From assembly GCA_002897115.2 (NCBI GenBank), contig BCIH01000008.1, positions 869,065 through 933,064 of the forward strand: a stretch of 64,000 nt of DNA, given 5' to 3'. Below are positions 1 through 12,070 of this stretch, piece after piece. How positions within the stretch are numbered: position 1 is the stretch's first letter; the number at the start of each line of letters is the position of its first letter. The position numbers and the translations under genes are program-made. The stretch is from Prototheca cutis (lineage: Eukaryota; Chlorophyta; Trebouxiophyceae; Chlorellales; Chlorellaceae). The notes under the pieces are model-generated. The model was given only the letters and a program-made list of their open reading frames with translations. It was not told the DNA's origin and did not search any database.

Positions 1-299
1 TCACTTCGTTGCTGGAGCAGGTGCCTGGGCGGCCGACGAACTGGCCCGGCGGCGCTGGTCCTACAACCACAGTGCAGGCATCTGGTTCCAGGTCTGGGGC
101 GTCGAGTTGCGTTCTGTTTTGGGGCATTGGAGGTTTCCTTGTTGTGCGACTGGAATCCAGCGAGGGCCTCGAAAGGAGAGAGGACTGGACCACGTACTGG
201 TGGCATACATCCCGGGGGAGGAGGGGGGGCCCCAGGCTGCACCGCATGAAGCCTCAAGCCCTTGGCACAGCAATGCACCCGACCCCTTCACCCTCTCCA

Positions 300-363
<64 letters not shown>

Positions 364-666
364 CCTTATAATTCTCTCATCCACATTGAACAACTGGTGC
401 AGAAGCAGCACATGCGTGACAAGGCATCGACCTCCCCGTCGCCGGTGGTCTACTTTGACCCGGGGCTGTTCAGCGGGGCAGGGAGAGCAGGGGCCGTGGA
501 TGCCCCGGCCGACGTGTTTTGCTTCCGGCTGGCAGGGCACACCGTGGAGCTCTGGAACGCCGAGGCCTGGGTCCAGCGGGCGATGCAAGATTTCTGCACG
601 AGTCTGCAGGGGACGTGTGCACAAGCCTGCGCATGTCGCGGAGAGACGCCCACTGCCCTGGAGTGA
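1..666 (+). CDS. 3' end of an unidentified gene (partial; weak NOT2/3/5-like look)
   Basis: Two exons are supported: before position 1 to 91, and 403 to the TGA at 664-666, joined in phase 0 by a GT-AG intron (92-402). The first exon reads ADELARRRWSYNHSAGIWFQ and the second contains VVYFDPGLF. An aromatic-rich W-Y-H...WF stretch followed by an FDP motif recalls the C-terminal NOT2/NOT3/NOT5 domain of CCR4-NOT subunits, but the resemblance is short and by eye only. The intron holds a very long C run just upstream of the acceptor. A TGTAA, the usual green-algal poly(A) signal, lies at 905-909, about 240 bases after the stop. The upstream part of the gene is outside the window, so function is not assigned. 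Confidence 0.45.
302..362. repeat. Poly(C) run, about 61 bases
   Basis: An uninterrupted C homopolymer in the intron of the partial gene, ending 40 bases before the inferred acceptor at 401-402. In three frames it gives spurious polyproline or polyglycine ORFs. The true length is doubtful because such runs are hard to sequence. Confidence 0.95.
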
Positions 667-1786
667 TTGGTGGGGCTGGAACGTTTGTCTGGCATGCGCT
701 GCGTTGACCACCATGTCCAGACTCCGTATGATGCACTTGAAGTAGTAAGAATGGAGTGCCTTTCTCATCGGGTGTCATGTGGGGTGCCCCTGTGTGGCCA
801 GGGCAGCTGAGAGGGTCCCTGGACTCCCAAGCATGCTCTGCCCACCTGGTTGCACCAGGTAGAGACGCCTCTTCCAGGTTTGCTATCAGAAGTCTACTGT
901 GCACTGTAACATCTTGAATGCGCGAGATGCAAGAATGTGCCGCGGGAGGTTGGAGCAGGTGGTGGGCAAGCCCCGCCCCTATGGCTCCCCAGGGCATGCG
1001 TGCGTGGCGTGGGGGGGGAGGCGAGAAGAATTCCCCCGCCCCGTGACTGAAGCGCGAGGACAACCCCATCAGCTCTCAAGTCAGCACACTCCCGGGCATG
1101 GCTTACATCCAAAGCATGTAAAGCGAGCCCTCGTTGTGCACATATTCAACTCATTGCCATTTAAGGGCTATAGTGTGCATGTAGGACAGCCTGTGAGGCC
1201 TCGGGGAGAGCAGTACGTCACCTCCCTGTCTCCGGCCTGGTTTGAAAGCCACGCAGGAGGCCAGGGGCGAGCAGGCCGCATCCAAAGTGGATACTTGCGC
1301 CACATAATGCCATCCGTGAAAGGCTGACAGCTCGTCAAGCGGTGCAGGTGCGTGGCAGGGGCTTCGGGAAATATGGCTTCTGCGACTCGGGTGCGGTAGG
1401 GGCATGCCGGTCTATGGCCTTTCTTTCTGCCCAAAGGTCGTCGTTGATTAAACAGAGTTTGATTTTGCTTTGTCGAGGGGCTCGTGCCGTGCACTGACCT
1501 CTGCGCACGGATGGTCCCGGCGTGACTACTTCGAAAGGCGTGTTGCTCCATGCCTCCCATCCACGGGCCCCTCACGCCTCCCCGTGGCCTGATTTTTCTT
1601 GATCGCACTTCTCTCGCAAGTTTGGTTGGTGGTCCGGTGACCCCAAGGACTGGAACGGGGAATGTGTTTTTTCGACAGGACTTCCCGCGCCCTGGCCCGG
1701 TGCTCAGGTGTTCACGACGGAACCTCCCCGCAGGCTGGGGCCCCCTTTCTGAGTCTCCCCCGGAGCGGACTGGAGAGCGCTCCAGC
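667..1786. other. Intergenic region before the CHD-like gene
   Basis: About 1.1 kb without a convincing gene. It holds the 3' UTR and TGTAA of the upstream gene (905-909) and the presumed promoter and 5' UTR of the chromatin gene. The long minus-strand frame across 1168-2574 is a GC-driven antisense shadow of that gene. Confidence 0.6.
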
Positions 1787-4700
1787 ATGGATGCCCAGGA
1801 CGCAGAGATTGATGCCCTCGATGCGCTGGGAGCTCTGGCAGACTTTGCCAGGTGCGGTGGTGACAATCTGCTGTAGTTTGGCACTGGGTGTCGGGGTTTC
1901 ACGGCTGGGGGTCCCGACAGGGGTGGGCCACTCCTGGCTGGAGAGCATGCGTTGGAGCCCACTGCAGTGGGCGGCCGTAAATGGTGCCATGTTGTATTTC
2001 TTGCATGCGTGTGGATGTGCGAACAACTGGCGTCTTTATGCACTCGGCATTGCCCCCTTTCTGCAGCGAGGTCGCCGGGGATGAAGGCGGCGCGCGCGAG
2101 GCTGCCCCCGGCGCCGGCGGTGTCAGCGGTGGGGACACTTCCCTGCCACCGGGTGCGACGCCAGGCACGGCAACGGTGGGTAATCTGGAGCTTCAAAAAT
2201 GGATCCAGTGCAGCGCATGCGACAAGTGGCGCAAGGTTCCCTTCCACCTGTCGGACGCCGACATCCCCGATGACTGGACCTGCGCGGATAACACCTGGGG
2301 CCTTGACGCGGCGGTGTGCGATGCGGAGCAGGCCATGAGCAACGACGACATCGACGATATCCTGTCCTCCCAGGCCGCCGCGGGCTCTGGCACGCAGGAC
2401 AACCAGACTGACGGCGGCCGGCGGAGCCGCCGTACCAACGGTGGTGGTCGGGCTCCTGGTGGGCGGGGGCTGCAGGCCGCTGCGGGGGCTAAGACTGCCA
2501 CGGTGGCACGCAGCGCGGCTGCTGCTGGCGTGAACACGGCCGCAGGCATCGCCAACGGTCCGAGGGCTGGGCACGGTGCCGAGCCTGCCGCTGTGGCGCC
2601 GCCCGCGTTTTCCAAGATCGACCAGGACGAGGCCGCCGAAGCGCTTTTAGGGATGGGGTTTGCCTATGAGAATGGTGCGGAGACGGGTGCGGTCGCGGCG
2701 ATGCCTGGAGGCGTCGGCAGCCCTATGGATGGTGGGGTTGGCCAGGCAACCGGCTTTGGAAGGGCCCCGGGGGTGCGGCGCCCGCGGTTCCCGCCGGGCT
2801 GTATCGTGTGGGCAAAGGTCGAGGGCCATGACTGGTGGCCGGCGGCGGTGGTGCGTCGGCGCGCCGTGCCGCGTGAGGTGGGCCTCCCGCCCGGCGGCGC
2901 GGCCATGGTTTCCTCCCAAATCCCCGTTGTATTTTTCAAGGCCGAGGGCGTGCCCGGGCAGGCCCCGCCCGGCTGCAGCCTGGCCGACGCGGCGATGCGC
3001 CTGGCCGTGCGTGCCAACGACGCCGGGTCGGACGACGAGGCCGAGTATGCGTGGCTGCCCGCCGAAGCGCTCCGGTCGTTTGTCCCCGGCGCAGGCGCGC
3101 CGCCCAGCCCCGACCGCCCGGCGGGCCTGCCGGCCGACCCAGGGCTGGAGGACTGCATCGCCGCGGCCGAAGCAGCGCTGGCGGCCGACGAGGCCCTCGC
3201 CGCCGCGGCGACCGAGACACTGTCTGATTCCGACGGTGGCTGGGCCGGCGGCGGCGGCGGTGCAGGCGGCGGGGCTGGTCTTGCCGGAGGAGGTCCGCCT
3301 GCGGGCGCCGCGCCGGCGGGGCGTGGTGCGGGCCGCGGCGGCCGGGGTAAAAAGTCCCGTGCCCGGGGCACACGCCGCGCGCGCGGCCGCGGCCGCGGCG
3401 GCGCCGGCAATGGCTACGACGACGACGATGCTGGGTCTGATGATGAGTACGATGGTGGCGGTGGTCCCTCGGCAGCTGCTGGTGCCCCCGTCGCACCCGA
3501 CCCAGGCCGCATCGTGGTGGAGTCCATCCTGGGCTGGCGGTGGGGCCCCGGGCTTGATCCCAGCGCGGGTCTCGCGCCCGAGTACCTGGTCAAGTACAGC
3601 AACCGCAGTCACTTGCACGACGAGTGGGTGCCCGAGGGCGTGCTGCTACAGATTGCCAAGCGCCGCGTGCTGAACTTTCGCAAGCGCGCCGGCGCGACGC
3701 CTCGAGTGCTGGCCGACCCCGCGTGGACGCGACCCGAGCGGTTGCTGGCGCGGCGGGCGGCCCCCGCGGGGCCCGGCTGGGAGGTTTTGGTGAAGTGGCG
3801 GCGGCTGGGATACGAGCACGCGACCTGGGAGTCGGAGGCCGAGCCTCTGTTGTGTTCGCCCGACGCCGCCCCGCTGCACCGCGCGCTGTGGGAACGCCAG
3901 GAGACCGCCCTGCGCCGCGCGGGCGCCGCGGTGGCCGAGCGCGAAGCCGGTGCGCGGGACATCGTCGCCGCCGACCCTGCTGCCCTGCCCAGTCAGTTTG
4001 CGGCGCTGCTGGCCCCCCACCAGGCCGAAGCTGCTGCCTGGCTCTGCTCCCGCTGGGCCGGACTGGGTGGCGAGCACGATGACCGCATGGAGATGTCTAA
4101 GAATGACGACGACGACACCGACGACGGCAAGAACACCAGAAACTCGCTCCCACGTGCGGCGCTGCTGGCGGATGCACCGGGCATGGGCAAGACGGCGACA
4201 GTGCTGGCGTTCCTGGAGCGGCTGCGGGCAGCGGGGAGCCTGGCGCCCGCGCTGGTGGTCGCGCCGGCGGCGACGCTCGACGCCTGGGCCGGTGAAGCCC
4301 AGCGCTGGCTCCGGACTGGGGCCACACAGTCTGGCCCACAAGCCGAGGTGCTGGTGCTGTCAGGACCGGCACCGGCACGGGCAGTTTTGCTGGAACATGA
4401 GCTGTGGCTGTGCCCCGGGTCGCTGGAGGGCCGGGGTCTGGCGGCGCGGCCCGCGCCCCGGGGACGGTTGCCCAAGCCCGACCTCGTGCTGGCCAGCCAC
4501 GAGTGCCTGGCGGCCGATGCAGCCGCGCTCGCAGGCGTGGACTGGGGCTGTGTGGTGTTTGACGACCGCGAACGGGCACGAGGCGCAGCGGCCCGTGCAC
4601 TGGGCGCGTTGGGTGATGTCGCCGGTGGAAATCCGTTCAGGCTCGTCGTCGCGGGGGCCAATGTCGGCGTCGAAGATGCCGCAGGCCTCCTCGGGTTTCT

Positions 4701-7700
4701 GCACCCGGGGGCCAGCCTGGAGGTTCCAGAAGACGATGACGAAAAAGATGAGGAAAAAGAAGAGGAGGAGGAAAACGACGCTGGTGCTGGTGCTGCAGAG
4801 GGCAAGGAGGACGCTGAAGTCCCCCGTCCTGACACCACCGCCGCCGAACAGCCCACCGCTGGTATTGCCGAAAACAACATCAGCAACAAGCCCACTCCTT
4901 CGCCTTCAAGGCCGACGGCGAGCCGCGCAGCGCGGTTGGCTGAACTGGTTTCGCAGCAGCTGGCGCCGTTGACGCTCGCGAGGCCGCACGACGTCGTCGG
5001 GCCGTGCACCTTGCCGGAAAAGGAGTTTCGGCTGTATTGCGTGCCATCGACGGCGCAGCGGAGTTCGGCCGCAGTGGCGCTGGCCAGGGCCTTTGACCTG
5101 CTGGCCGATGGGCGGCCGGGCCGGCACACCGGTCACCGCGCCGCGGCGCTGCGTGCGACGCTGAACGAGCTCCGCGCCGCGGCCACCAGCCCGACGCTGC
5201 TGGATGAGGATGACGACGAAGACGATGAGCACGGCGGGGATGGAAATGGCGCGGGGGCCCGCGCAGGCGCGCATGCACGGCGTGAACCCTCGCCTCCACT
5301 CCTCCCAGGTGCGCTGCCCGTGGTGCGGCCCGCTGTCCATGCCACGCACGACGTCGCGGCGCTGCTGGAAGCCAGCCGGAAACTGAACACGCTTGGACGC
5401 GTGCTGGAGCGCTGCCGCGGCGCAGGTCGCCGCATTGCCGTGCTGTCCCATGACCCCAGGGTATGTGGGCCTTTTTTGCACTGTAGGATTTCAGGTTGTC
5501 TCATGTCCTTATCCGACGCCCCTCTTACTTCATCCTCATGGAAACAACCCTCAACGCAGGCGCTGCTGCTGGTGGCAGAGGTTGCTCAGGCACGGTGGCC
5601 GGCAGAGGCCGCGCCGCTGCTCGTCGATGCGCTCACTCCGGCGGCGGCGGTGGCGGAGTCGTTCGACGCGTGGAACGCAGTGCATGGCGATTCTCCCTCG
5701 CCCACACCGTGGCTGTTCCTGTTGCAAACAGGGTGCTGCGGTCTGGGCGCCAAGCTGTCAGGTCTGGACGTCGCGGTCCTTCTCGACGGTGATGGGGCCG
5801 GGGGCTCGGGTGAGGCGGCCGCACTGAGCTGCTGTCGCCAGCTGGGCGACCCGGCCGCGCTGCGCCTGCTGCGCCTCGTGGCCACCTGCGTGCCGGACGC
5901 CGCACCCCTGGAACTGGCAGAGCGTGCACAGCGTACAGGCGCACGACTGGCCTGCGCGGTGGCTGCCCCCCCCGGCCGCGGTGCTGCGGGCGGCAGCCGG
6001 TTGTTTGAAGCGTTACTCCGCGCCTCCGCACTGGAACTGTTCCCAGAGCAAGCCGCCGCGGTCGTCGCCAAGGCCGAGCAGCCGGCAGTACGGGAGCCAA
6101 AGACGAGCGACGACAACGACGGGGCGGCCCAGGAAAACATCGAGGTCGAAACAGCTGCTGCTGCTGGGGCCCAGGGCCGGCCGCGTGCCAATGGCGATGG
6201 CGATCATTCAGGTGCCAAGCCGACGTGGCAGTGGCCCGAGCCGCCGGTGGCAGAGCCCTCGGATGAAGTGCTGGATGCCATCTTGTTTGGGGGACCCGAG
6301 GAGCAAGCCGCCGCCGGCGTGACCCTGGCAGGTATTGCTTGTACTCTGCCGGCCACAGTCAAGTCCGAGGAGGTAGGGTCGCGTGACGACAATGACATGA
6401 CACCATCGTCGGTTGCACCGCCACCGCTATCAGCAGTGCCGACGTTCCCGGGCTCGGGCGCGAGCATTCGCGAGCTTCGGCGGCCCACAGCGGCGGTGCT
6501 GCTGCCGCAGGTGGTGGCGGAGGCTGGGGCCAAGGAGGAAGAGGAGGAGGAGGAGGAAGCCGGGGTGATTGCCGCACTGGTGGGCAACTGCATGGCCGAG
6601 GAGAGCACGGTGTTCTGGCAGGCAGTGCTGGCCCCCGCGTGGCACGAGCTGCAGCGCGAGGAGGAAAGCGCGGCGCGACGTGCCGGCGGCGGGCTCGAGG
6701 GTTCGCCCTCGGGCGGCTGGGGCGACGATGGTGCCGACGACGAGGAGGTTGGGGTGGGCTCGCTCCAGGGTTCGCGGCGACTCCCGAGCTATGGCGCCGG
6801 CGGCGACGACGGGCCCGGCGGCGACGACGAGGACGACACGGCGGCCGGGGCCGCGGCGGCTCTCGCCGGCGGCTGGGGCGCGTCGCGGCGTCGCGGCGGC
6901 AGTGCGGGCGGCCGGCCCTCGCGAGCCGCGCGGGGCCAGGGCCGTGTCGGGGCGCCCGGCGCGTTGGGCGGCCGCCGGCGCGAGGATTTCCTGGGCGGTC
7001 TGGGTAAAGAAGAGATGGACTATGTCGACCCTGAAGACTTGGGTAGTGGCGCCGGTCGGGCGGGCAAGCGTACCCGTCGTGGCCGCCGGGATGGCATCCA
7101 GGGTGGTGCTGGAGGCACGGCGGTCGGACCGTATGAAGGACTGTTGTCCGGTGGCCACCCCGGTGGCGGTCCGACGCCAACCCCGCGCTTCGTCCCACCG
7201 GAGGTGGAGGCGCTGCGGGCGGAGTGGGCTCGGCACGAGGCCACGATGCGGGCCATTGCCGACCCGGCGACGGCCGAGGCGCTGATTGCACGGAACGCGG
7301 TGGACAGGTTGTCCGAGATGGCAGCCGAGCTTGGTCTCGGCCCGGGCATCCTGGAAATCGCACATCAGGCCGCGGAGATTTTACTGATGATGCGCCCGCC
7401 GCACGAGGTTCCCTCGGATTTCCAAGAGTACACGCTGGTGGCAGTGCTTGCCGTCGCCGCACACCTGAGTCAGCACGCGCTGGGACCCCGGTTTGGCCTC
7501 GACGCACTGGCCGGCCGGTACGGCCAGAGCGCCGACGCGCTGGAGCAGGTGTTTGAATACATCATGCAGAGCCTGGTGGGCTACCGCGCCATGCACATGC
7601 GCGTCCAGCAGCTCGTTTCCGAAGGGTTCGGCGCGCTGTTTGGTGTCCCCGGCGGGGCAGCAGCGCCGTCGCGCGGCGGCAGCGGCATCCCCCCCGGCGT

Positions 7701-10396
7701 CGAGGGGGCCTATGTCGGTGCTGGCGCCGGGGCCGTCGCCCCTCATGGCGAGATCCCACACGCAGACCACGGCGCTGACCATGCCACCACTGCCGGCCTT
7801 GGCGGAGGTGGCATGGCCGCACACGGCGCGACGCCACCCCCGCCGATGGGCGCCGCAAATGTCCCATCGCCGGCGACGCAGTCGCCGATGTCAGATCTGG
7901 ATGGGTTCAGTGCCAAGCTCAACGCAATCCTGGCGGCAGACTTGGCGCCGGCGGCCCTGGCGGCAGGTCCATTGGACGTGTCTCACCAGTTTGTGGTCCA
8001 GTTTGCGGCGCTGATGGCGGGCGAGACGCCCGGCGGGGCGCTGGCTGCGGACGTCGAGGCTGGGCTGAAAACCATGTACGGTCTGCAGGAGCAGGTGGCA
8101 TTGCTGGACCGCATCCAGACCATCCGGGTCCGCAACATCCAAGACGAGTACCAGCGGTACATGGAGCGCGTTCGGAACCGCGCACAGGCGGCCATCGACG
8201 CGGCCAATGCCGCCTACTCCCAGCAGCGCAAGGTCCTCATGGCACGCTTTGACACCATGGCGGGCGTGCTGGCCCAGCACCAGCAGCTGGCGTCCCAGCA
8301 GCGCCAGCAGGTGCTCAGCCTCGCCGCGGCAGGCGAACAGCAGCACCAGCAAAAGCACAGCGGCGGTGGAGCGCACAGCGGCGGGAGGCCGGGGACGAGT
8401 ACGCCGCCGCAGCAGACGGGCGACAGCGGCCCAGCCGCAGCACCGGTGGATGACAGCGTTGCCGACGGTGGCCATGCGGCAGCAACTGCGCATGCCACCG
8501 CCACCAATCAGCAGGGCGAGGCACGTGCCGCGGAGCCCGGCGGCGATGCTGCCGAGCTGCAGGAAGCGGGGCAAGGTTCCGCTGCTGGGGCGCCGGCCTC
8601 GACGGCTGCTGCTCGGCAGCTGCCGGTGGGGGGACATTCCATCCCTGCCACTGGCACAGCTGGGCCCTTGCCAACGGGCGACCGTCCGCAAGGAGATCCC
8701 ACCATGATCACGGAGGATGCCGGCATGGCGGTGCTGCAAAACCAGGCGAGCGGCACCATGACATCGACACAGCCTCAACCTGGCCCGATTACCGCCCGTA
8801 CAATGCCACAAGCACAACCAGCTGCTGCGCCGCCGCCGATGAATGTGCTGTCGCAGGCGGTGGCGTCGCAGCTGCTGAGCATCCAGGCCGGCATGGCAGC
8901 CGCTGCAGCGGCCGCTGCGGGCAGCGGTACCAGTCAGGCCGCCGCCGCGGCAGCTGCGCTGAGTGCCGCGGCCGCGCAGCATCCCTTTGGCGCGTTGATG
9001 GCGCAGGCCCACCATTACCAGGATGCCGAGCTCCGGGCACAGGTAGGGAGGCTTTGGGGCCTTTTATGTTGGGGTTTGGCGTGTTGCTGTTTGTTCTGCG
9101 GCGGACTTGATGGTGAGGAGCAGGCATGCGATGCTCCCTCCCTTTCTACCAATCTCGCAGTTGGAGCAGATGGAGCTGCTGGCCAAGGCGGGGGCGCTGC
9201 CTCCGGGCATGGAGCAGCGGCTCGCCGTGCTGCAGGCCGCGGCGGCCGCCGCCCAGGCGGCCGCCGCAGCTGCTGCGAGTGCCCAGCACCAACAGCAGCA
9301 GCGAGGCGGTACTGCTGGTACCGCGCCAAACGGCGCGGAGCAAGCAAGTCCGCCTGGTGGCGCTGCACGAGCGACCGCGGCGTCAGCACCCGCACACGGG
9401 GCACCGGCGGGTGATGCGGGCGTCGCACGGGGTGTGCCCTTGACTGAGACCGGCGCCCGCGAGCCCGAGCACGCACAGCTGCCCCAGCGGCAATGGACCG
9501 GCGTCGCGGAGCAGCAGGCTGGCGATCGACCGTTGCATGCCGCAGAGCAGCCTGTTCCGACGCACGAGGCCATGGAAGTTGATGACCAGGGCACCGGGGA
9601 CGAGGGCGCTGTGGCCCCCGTCCAGGATGCGACCGGGCCCAAGGACAGGCCGCAGAGCGGCGGGGAAGGTTCGGGCCAGCAGCAACCCAGCGAGGGTCCG
9701 ACCGCAGCCAATTCATCGTTCCTGGAAATGCTGGCAGAGGACCTGGGTGTGTCAGACCGGCTGCAGCAGCCAGGGACGGTCGATGAGGTGCTGGCTACTA
9801 TGACAGCCGCAGGTGCTGCTGAAGAGCCGCCGGCAGTGACGCCAGCATCTGATTGGATGCCTCCCGTGCAGTCTGAGCCAACTGCGCCTCAGGCCACAGC
9901 GGCCATCGGAGAGAATGCTGGTGCAGATCATGCCCTGCAAGCACCTGTGGTTGCAGATGCGGCCGCTGTGGCCCTTGCAGAGGAACCGACCGCCAGTCTG
10001 GCATCCGCTCCTGCAGCGGCGGACCCCCAGCCAGTTGAGGTTGCCGAGCCAGCGGCACCTGCGCCGGCCAAGCCATCCCAGGCAACGACGGCGGCGGGCT
10101 CGATGGCAGCGCCAATGTCTCTGGACGACGGGCCTCTGCCGATGGCGCCGCCATTTGCCATCGCCGAAGACGAGCCCGCAACCAACCCCGCCGCCCCCCG
10201 GGCCGCGCCGCCGGCCGCTGACGAGCAGGGGGTCATGGTGCTTCCCAGTGGCGAAGTGATGACTGTGGCCTCGCTTCGTGGCTGGATCCCCGGGCCGGCA
10301 GCGGCCGGACCTGCTCCACCAGGCGTCGCTGCCCCTGCTCCTCCTGCGTCTGAAGGAGACGAGCCGCCCCCCCAGGTTCCCCAGGGCCAGGCTTGA
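1787..10396 (+). CDS. CHD-like chromatin protein with CW, PWWP, double chromodomain and degenerate SNF2 ATPase
   Basis: Exons 1787-1851, 2067-5460, 5560-9042 and 9161-10396 join in phase to about 2,725 residues. Order: CW zinc finger (about 63-110; WIQCSACDKWRKVPF then WTCADN), PWWP (about 261-340; VWAKVEGHDWWP), two chromodomains (about 503-563 and 573-617), SNF2-like region (about 666-1250), then acidic, Gly/Arg-rich, Ala-rich and Gln-rich tails with predicted helices. The layout is that of a CHD remodeller acting on nucleosomes. The P-loop survives as DAPGMGKT, but the DEAH box reads VFDDRER and the last helicase motif is LLQTGCCGLGAKLSGLD, so ATPase activity is uncertain. CW and PWWP domains read histone H3 lysine methylation in other proteins. 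The start at 1787 is chosen because its exon splices in phase (AG|C) to the CW exon. The intron 5461-5559 is 99 bases and open, so it could be mistaken for coding. Confidence 0.85.
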
Positions 10397-10802
10397 ACCT
10401 GTTTGTGTATTTTGAAATCCTCACACACGTGCGTGGAACTTGTTGTTGACCTCGTTTTCTGTCTGCCGAGTTGCCGTGCCCCCTTATGCATGGGACGACC
10501 TGCGACACCCGCCGCCCCCCGGCCCCCCTCGTGCATCCCCCTGCAAGTGTGACCTTTGCCCGACTTTTTGTGCAAGTCTGATCTGACGAAGAAGCATTGC
10601 TACGTGCCTGAGGCCTCAGTGATCGATATAGTACAGCTGTGTCGGAGGGATGCCCCTGGAGTTGCCACGTGTGCGGGCTGCCGTTGAACATTGACGTGTC
10701 GGGGACCCGAGACGTTTGAACCCCCGATTCGTGCAGCTGTCGCTCCCTGTACCTCCGACAACGCTTCGACATGCTTGTTCCACCCACAGACAGTTGTCGA
10801 AT
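10397..10802. other. 3' UTR and spacer after the CHD-like gene
   Basis: About 400 bases downstream of the TGA at 10394-10396. I see no gene, RNA or repeat in it. Confidence 0.5.
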
Positions 10803-12070
10803 ATGGATGCGCTGGGTGACATGGAGGGCATGGGGAATGCGGGCCGGCGGATGCAATATCCGCCCCCGGGCTACTTTAGCTCGGAAGCGCTAGAGCTGGC
10901 AGAGTGCACACGCGGCCAGGACATTTATGATTCGGCCATCATACCAATTTAAAGACGCAGACAAGCTCTTCGCCTGCTCCTGCGAGGCCGCCCAGATGTG
11001 CCAGCCCTGCCCACACTGGATCCGGGGACTCCAGAAGGAGTACCCAGCTTTGATTGCAGCTGGAGGCCTCATCATCAATAGCATTGGGCACTTGTACAGC
11101 TGCGCGCCTTATTGCATGGATGAGCTCTACAGGGCCCTTGCCATCCATTGTGGTGAGTGGCTGAGTGGTGCCCAAGTGTGTCCTGGCACAGCACTGTTGC
11201 TACCCACATGATGCCCAATAAGCCTTCCTGGGTGTCATGCCCCGCCTGCCAGGAGTGGGCCCAGCAGTGGATGCTGTGCGCCAAGAGAGGCTGGAGGCAG
11301 GGCTTGAGTATGAACATCAGCTGGCACCAGCCACCACAGCTCCTCAGCCCGACGATGACGCCCAGCACGTGGACGACTGGCATCATCCGAGCCAGGTGGC
11401 GGATGGCTGTTGGGTCAGCAGCCGCCAGCGGTGGCCCAATCCCCGCTATGCTGTGCAGGAGCCACCACGAGACCTCTACGGTGCCAGATCCCGGCAGGCT
11501 GCTGTGGACAGCCAGCTGGTTTTGCTGACCCCAAGCGGGAAACCCAACATGGGGACGATGCCGGACCCTCAACCCCTGCCCCTCGCCACCCCTGAAAGAC
11601 CTTGTCCTCAACGGCATGGTGCAGTACCACATGCTAAAGCACCCACATGCAGCGAAGGATTACCTTCCTCGATTCACTCGAGGAGCGCTAAGCACCCGCT
11701 CCCTGGAATCCGTCGACAAGTGGGAGGCAGAGCTGGAAGAAGAAGGGCTCTGGGCTGAAATTCCGCTCAACCCAGGCTCTGGATCCAAGAAGCGGAAGAT
11801 CGGATGGCGGGAACGCAGCAGCCAGAAGTACAAGCGGAGGACCACAGCGAGATTAAATGCAGCTGCAGAGGCCCAGAAAACGGTGGCCATGACATTGCCA
11901 GGGGCCTACACGCGCGGTTTGGTGGCCCAGTCCCCCGCAGCTGCGCAGCCCCCGAACGTCGAAGGCCGATTGCCCACGAACGCACTCCTTCCTGGCCCCG
12001 CCCTGTTCTGAGACTAGACTTTTGGTGCGGAATAAACATCATCGTGCAGTCGCACAAGAGGGCCACCGCA
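10803..12070 (+). repeat. Dispersed repeat family, copy A (degenerate protein-coding element)
   Basis: The stretch 11320-12060 closely matches the minus strand of 29430-30505. Shared peptide blocks include TTAPQPDDDAQH, VDSQLVLLTP and GSGSKKRKIGWRE, and both copies end in the same tail with an AATAAA (about 12031-12036). In copy A the reading frame shifts after VDSQLVLLTP and meets a stop before the block that starts MVQYHMLKHP, whereas copy B reads through the same region, so copy A is broken. The upstream part (10803-11230) has no counterpart beside copy B. It is probably a transposable element or an expanded gene family now decaying; no transposase or reverse transcriptase motif is visible. 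Family unknown. Confidence 0.6.
10927..11211 (+). CDS. Cysteine-rich ORF inside repeat copy A (hypothetical)
   Basis: A 94-residue open frame with ACSCEAAQMCQPCPHW followed by a hydrophobic stretch and further cysteines. A good donor (GTGAGT at 11153) sits inside it, so it may be an exon that continues into the downstream repeat block after a splice near 11257. The cysteine spacing vaguely recalls PLAC8-type proteins, but I cannot assign a family. An alternative upstream start at 10803 lies in another frame that stops at 10952. Confidence 0.25.
   Translation: MIRPSYQFKDADKLFACSCEAAQMCQPCPHWIRGLQKEYPALIAAGGLIINSIGHLYSCAPYCMDELYRALAIHCGEWLSGAQVCPGTALLLPT

Noticed and set aside
61..768. 235-residue minus-strand frame with polyglycine
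   Set aside because: It is opened by the C homopolymer and has no domain; the plus-strand exon fits better.
1168..2574. 468-residue minus-strand open frame
   Set aside because: Antisense shadow of the CHD-like gene in GC-rich DNA; low-complexity Arg/Pro/Ser content and no family signal.
5461..5559. Reading straight through this segment as exon
   Set aside because: It breaks a helicase-C motif and has good splice signals; treated as an intron.
10927..11211. PLAC8 domain assignment for the Cys-rich ORF
   Set aside because: The cysteine spacing and flanking aromatic residues do not follow the PLAC8 pattern closely enough.
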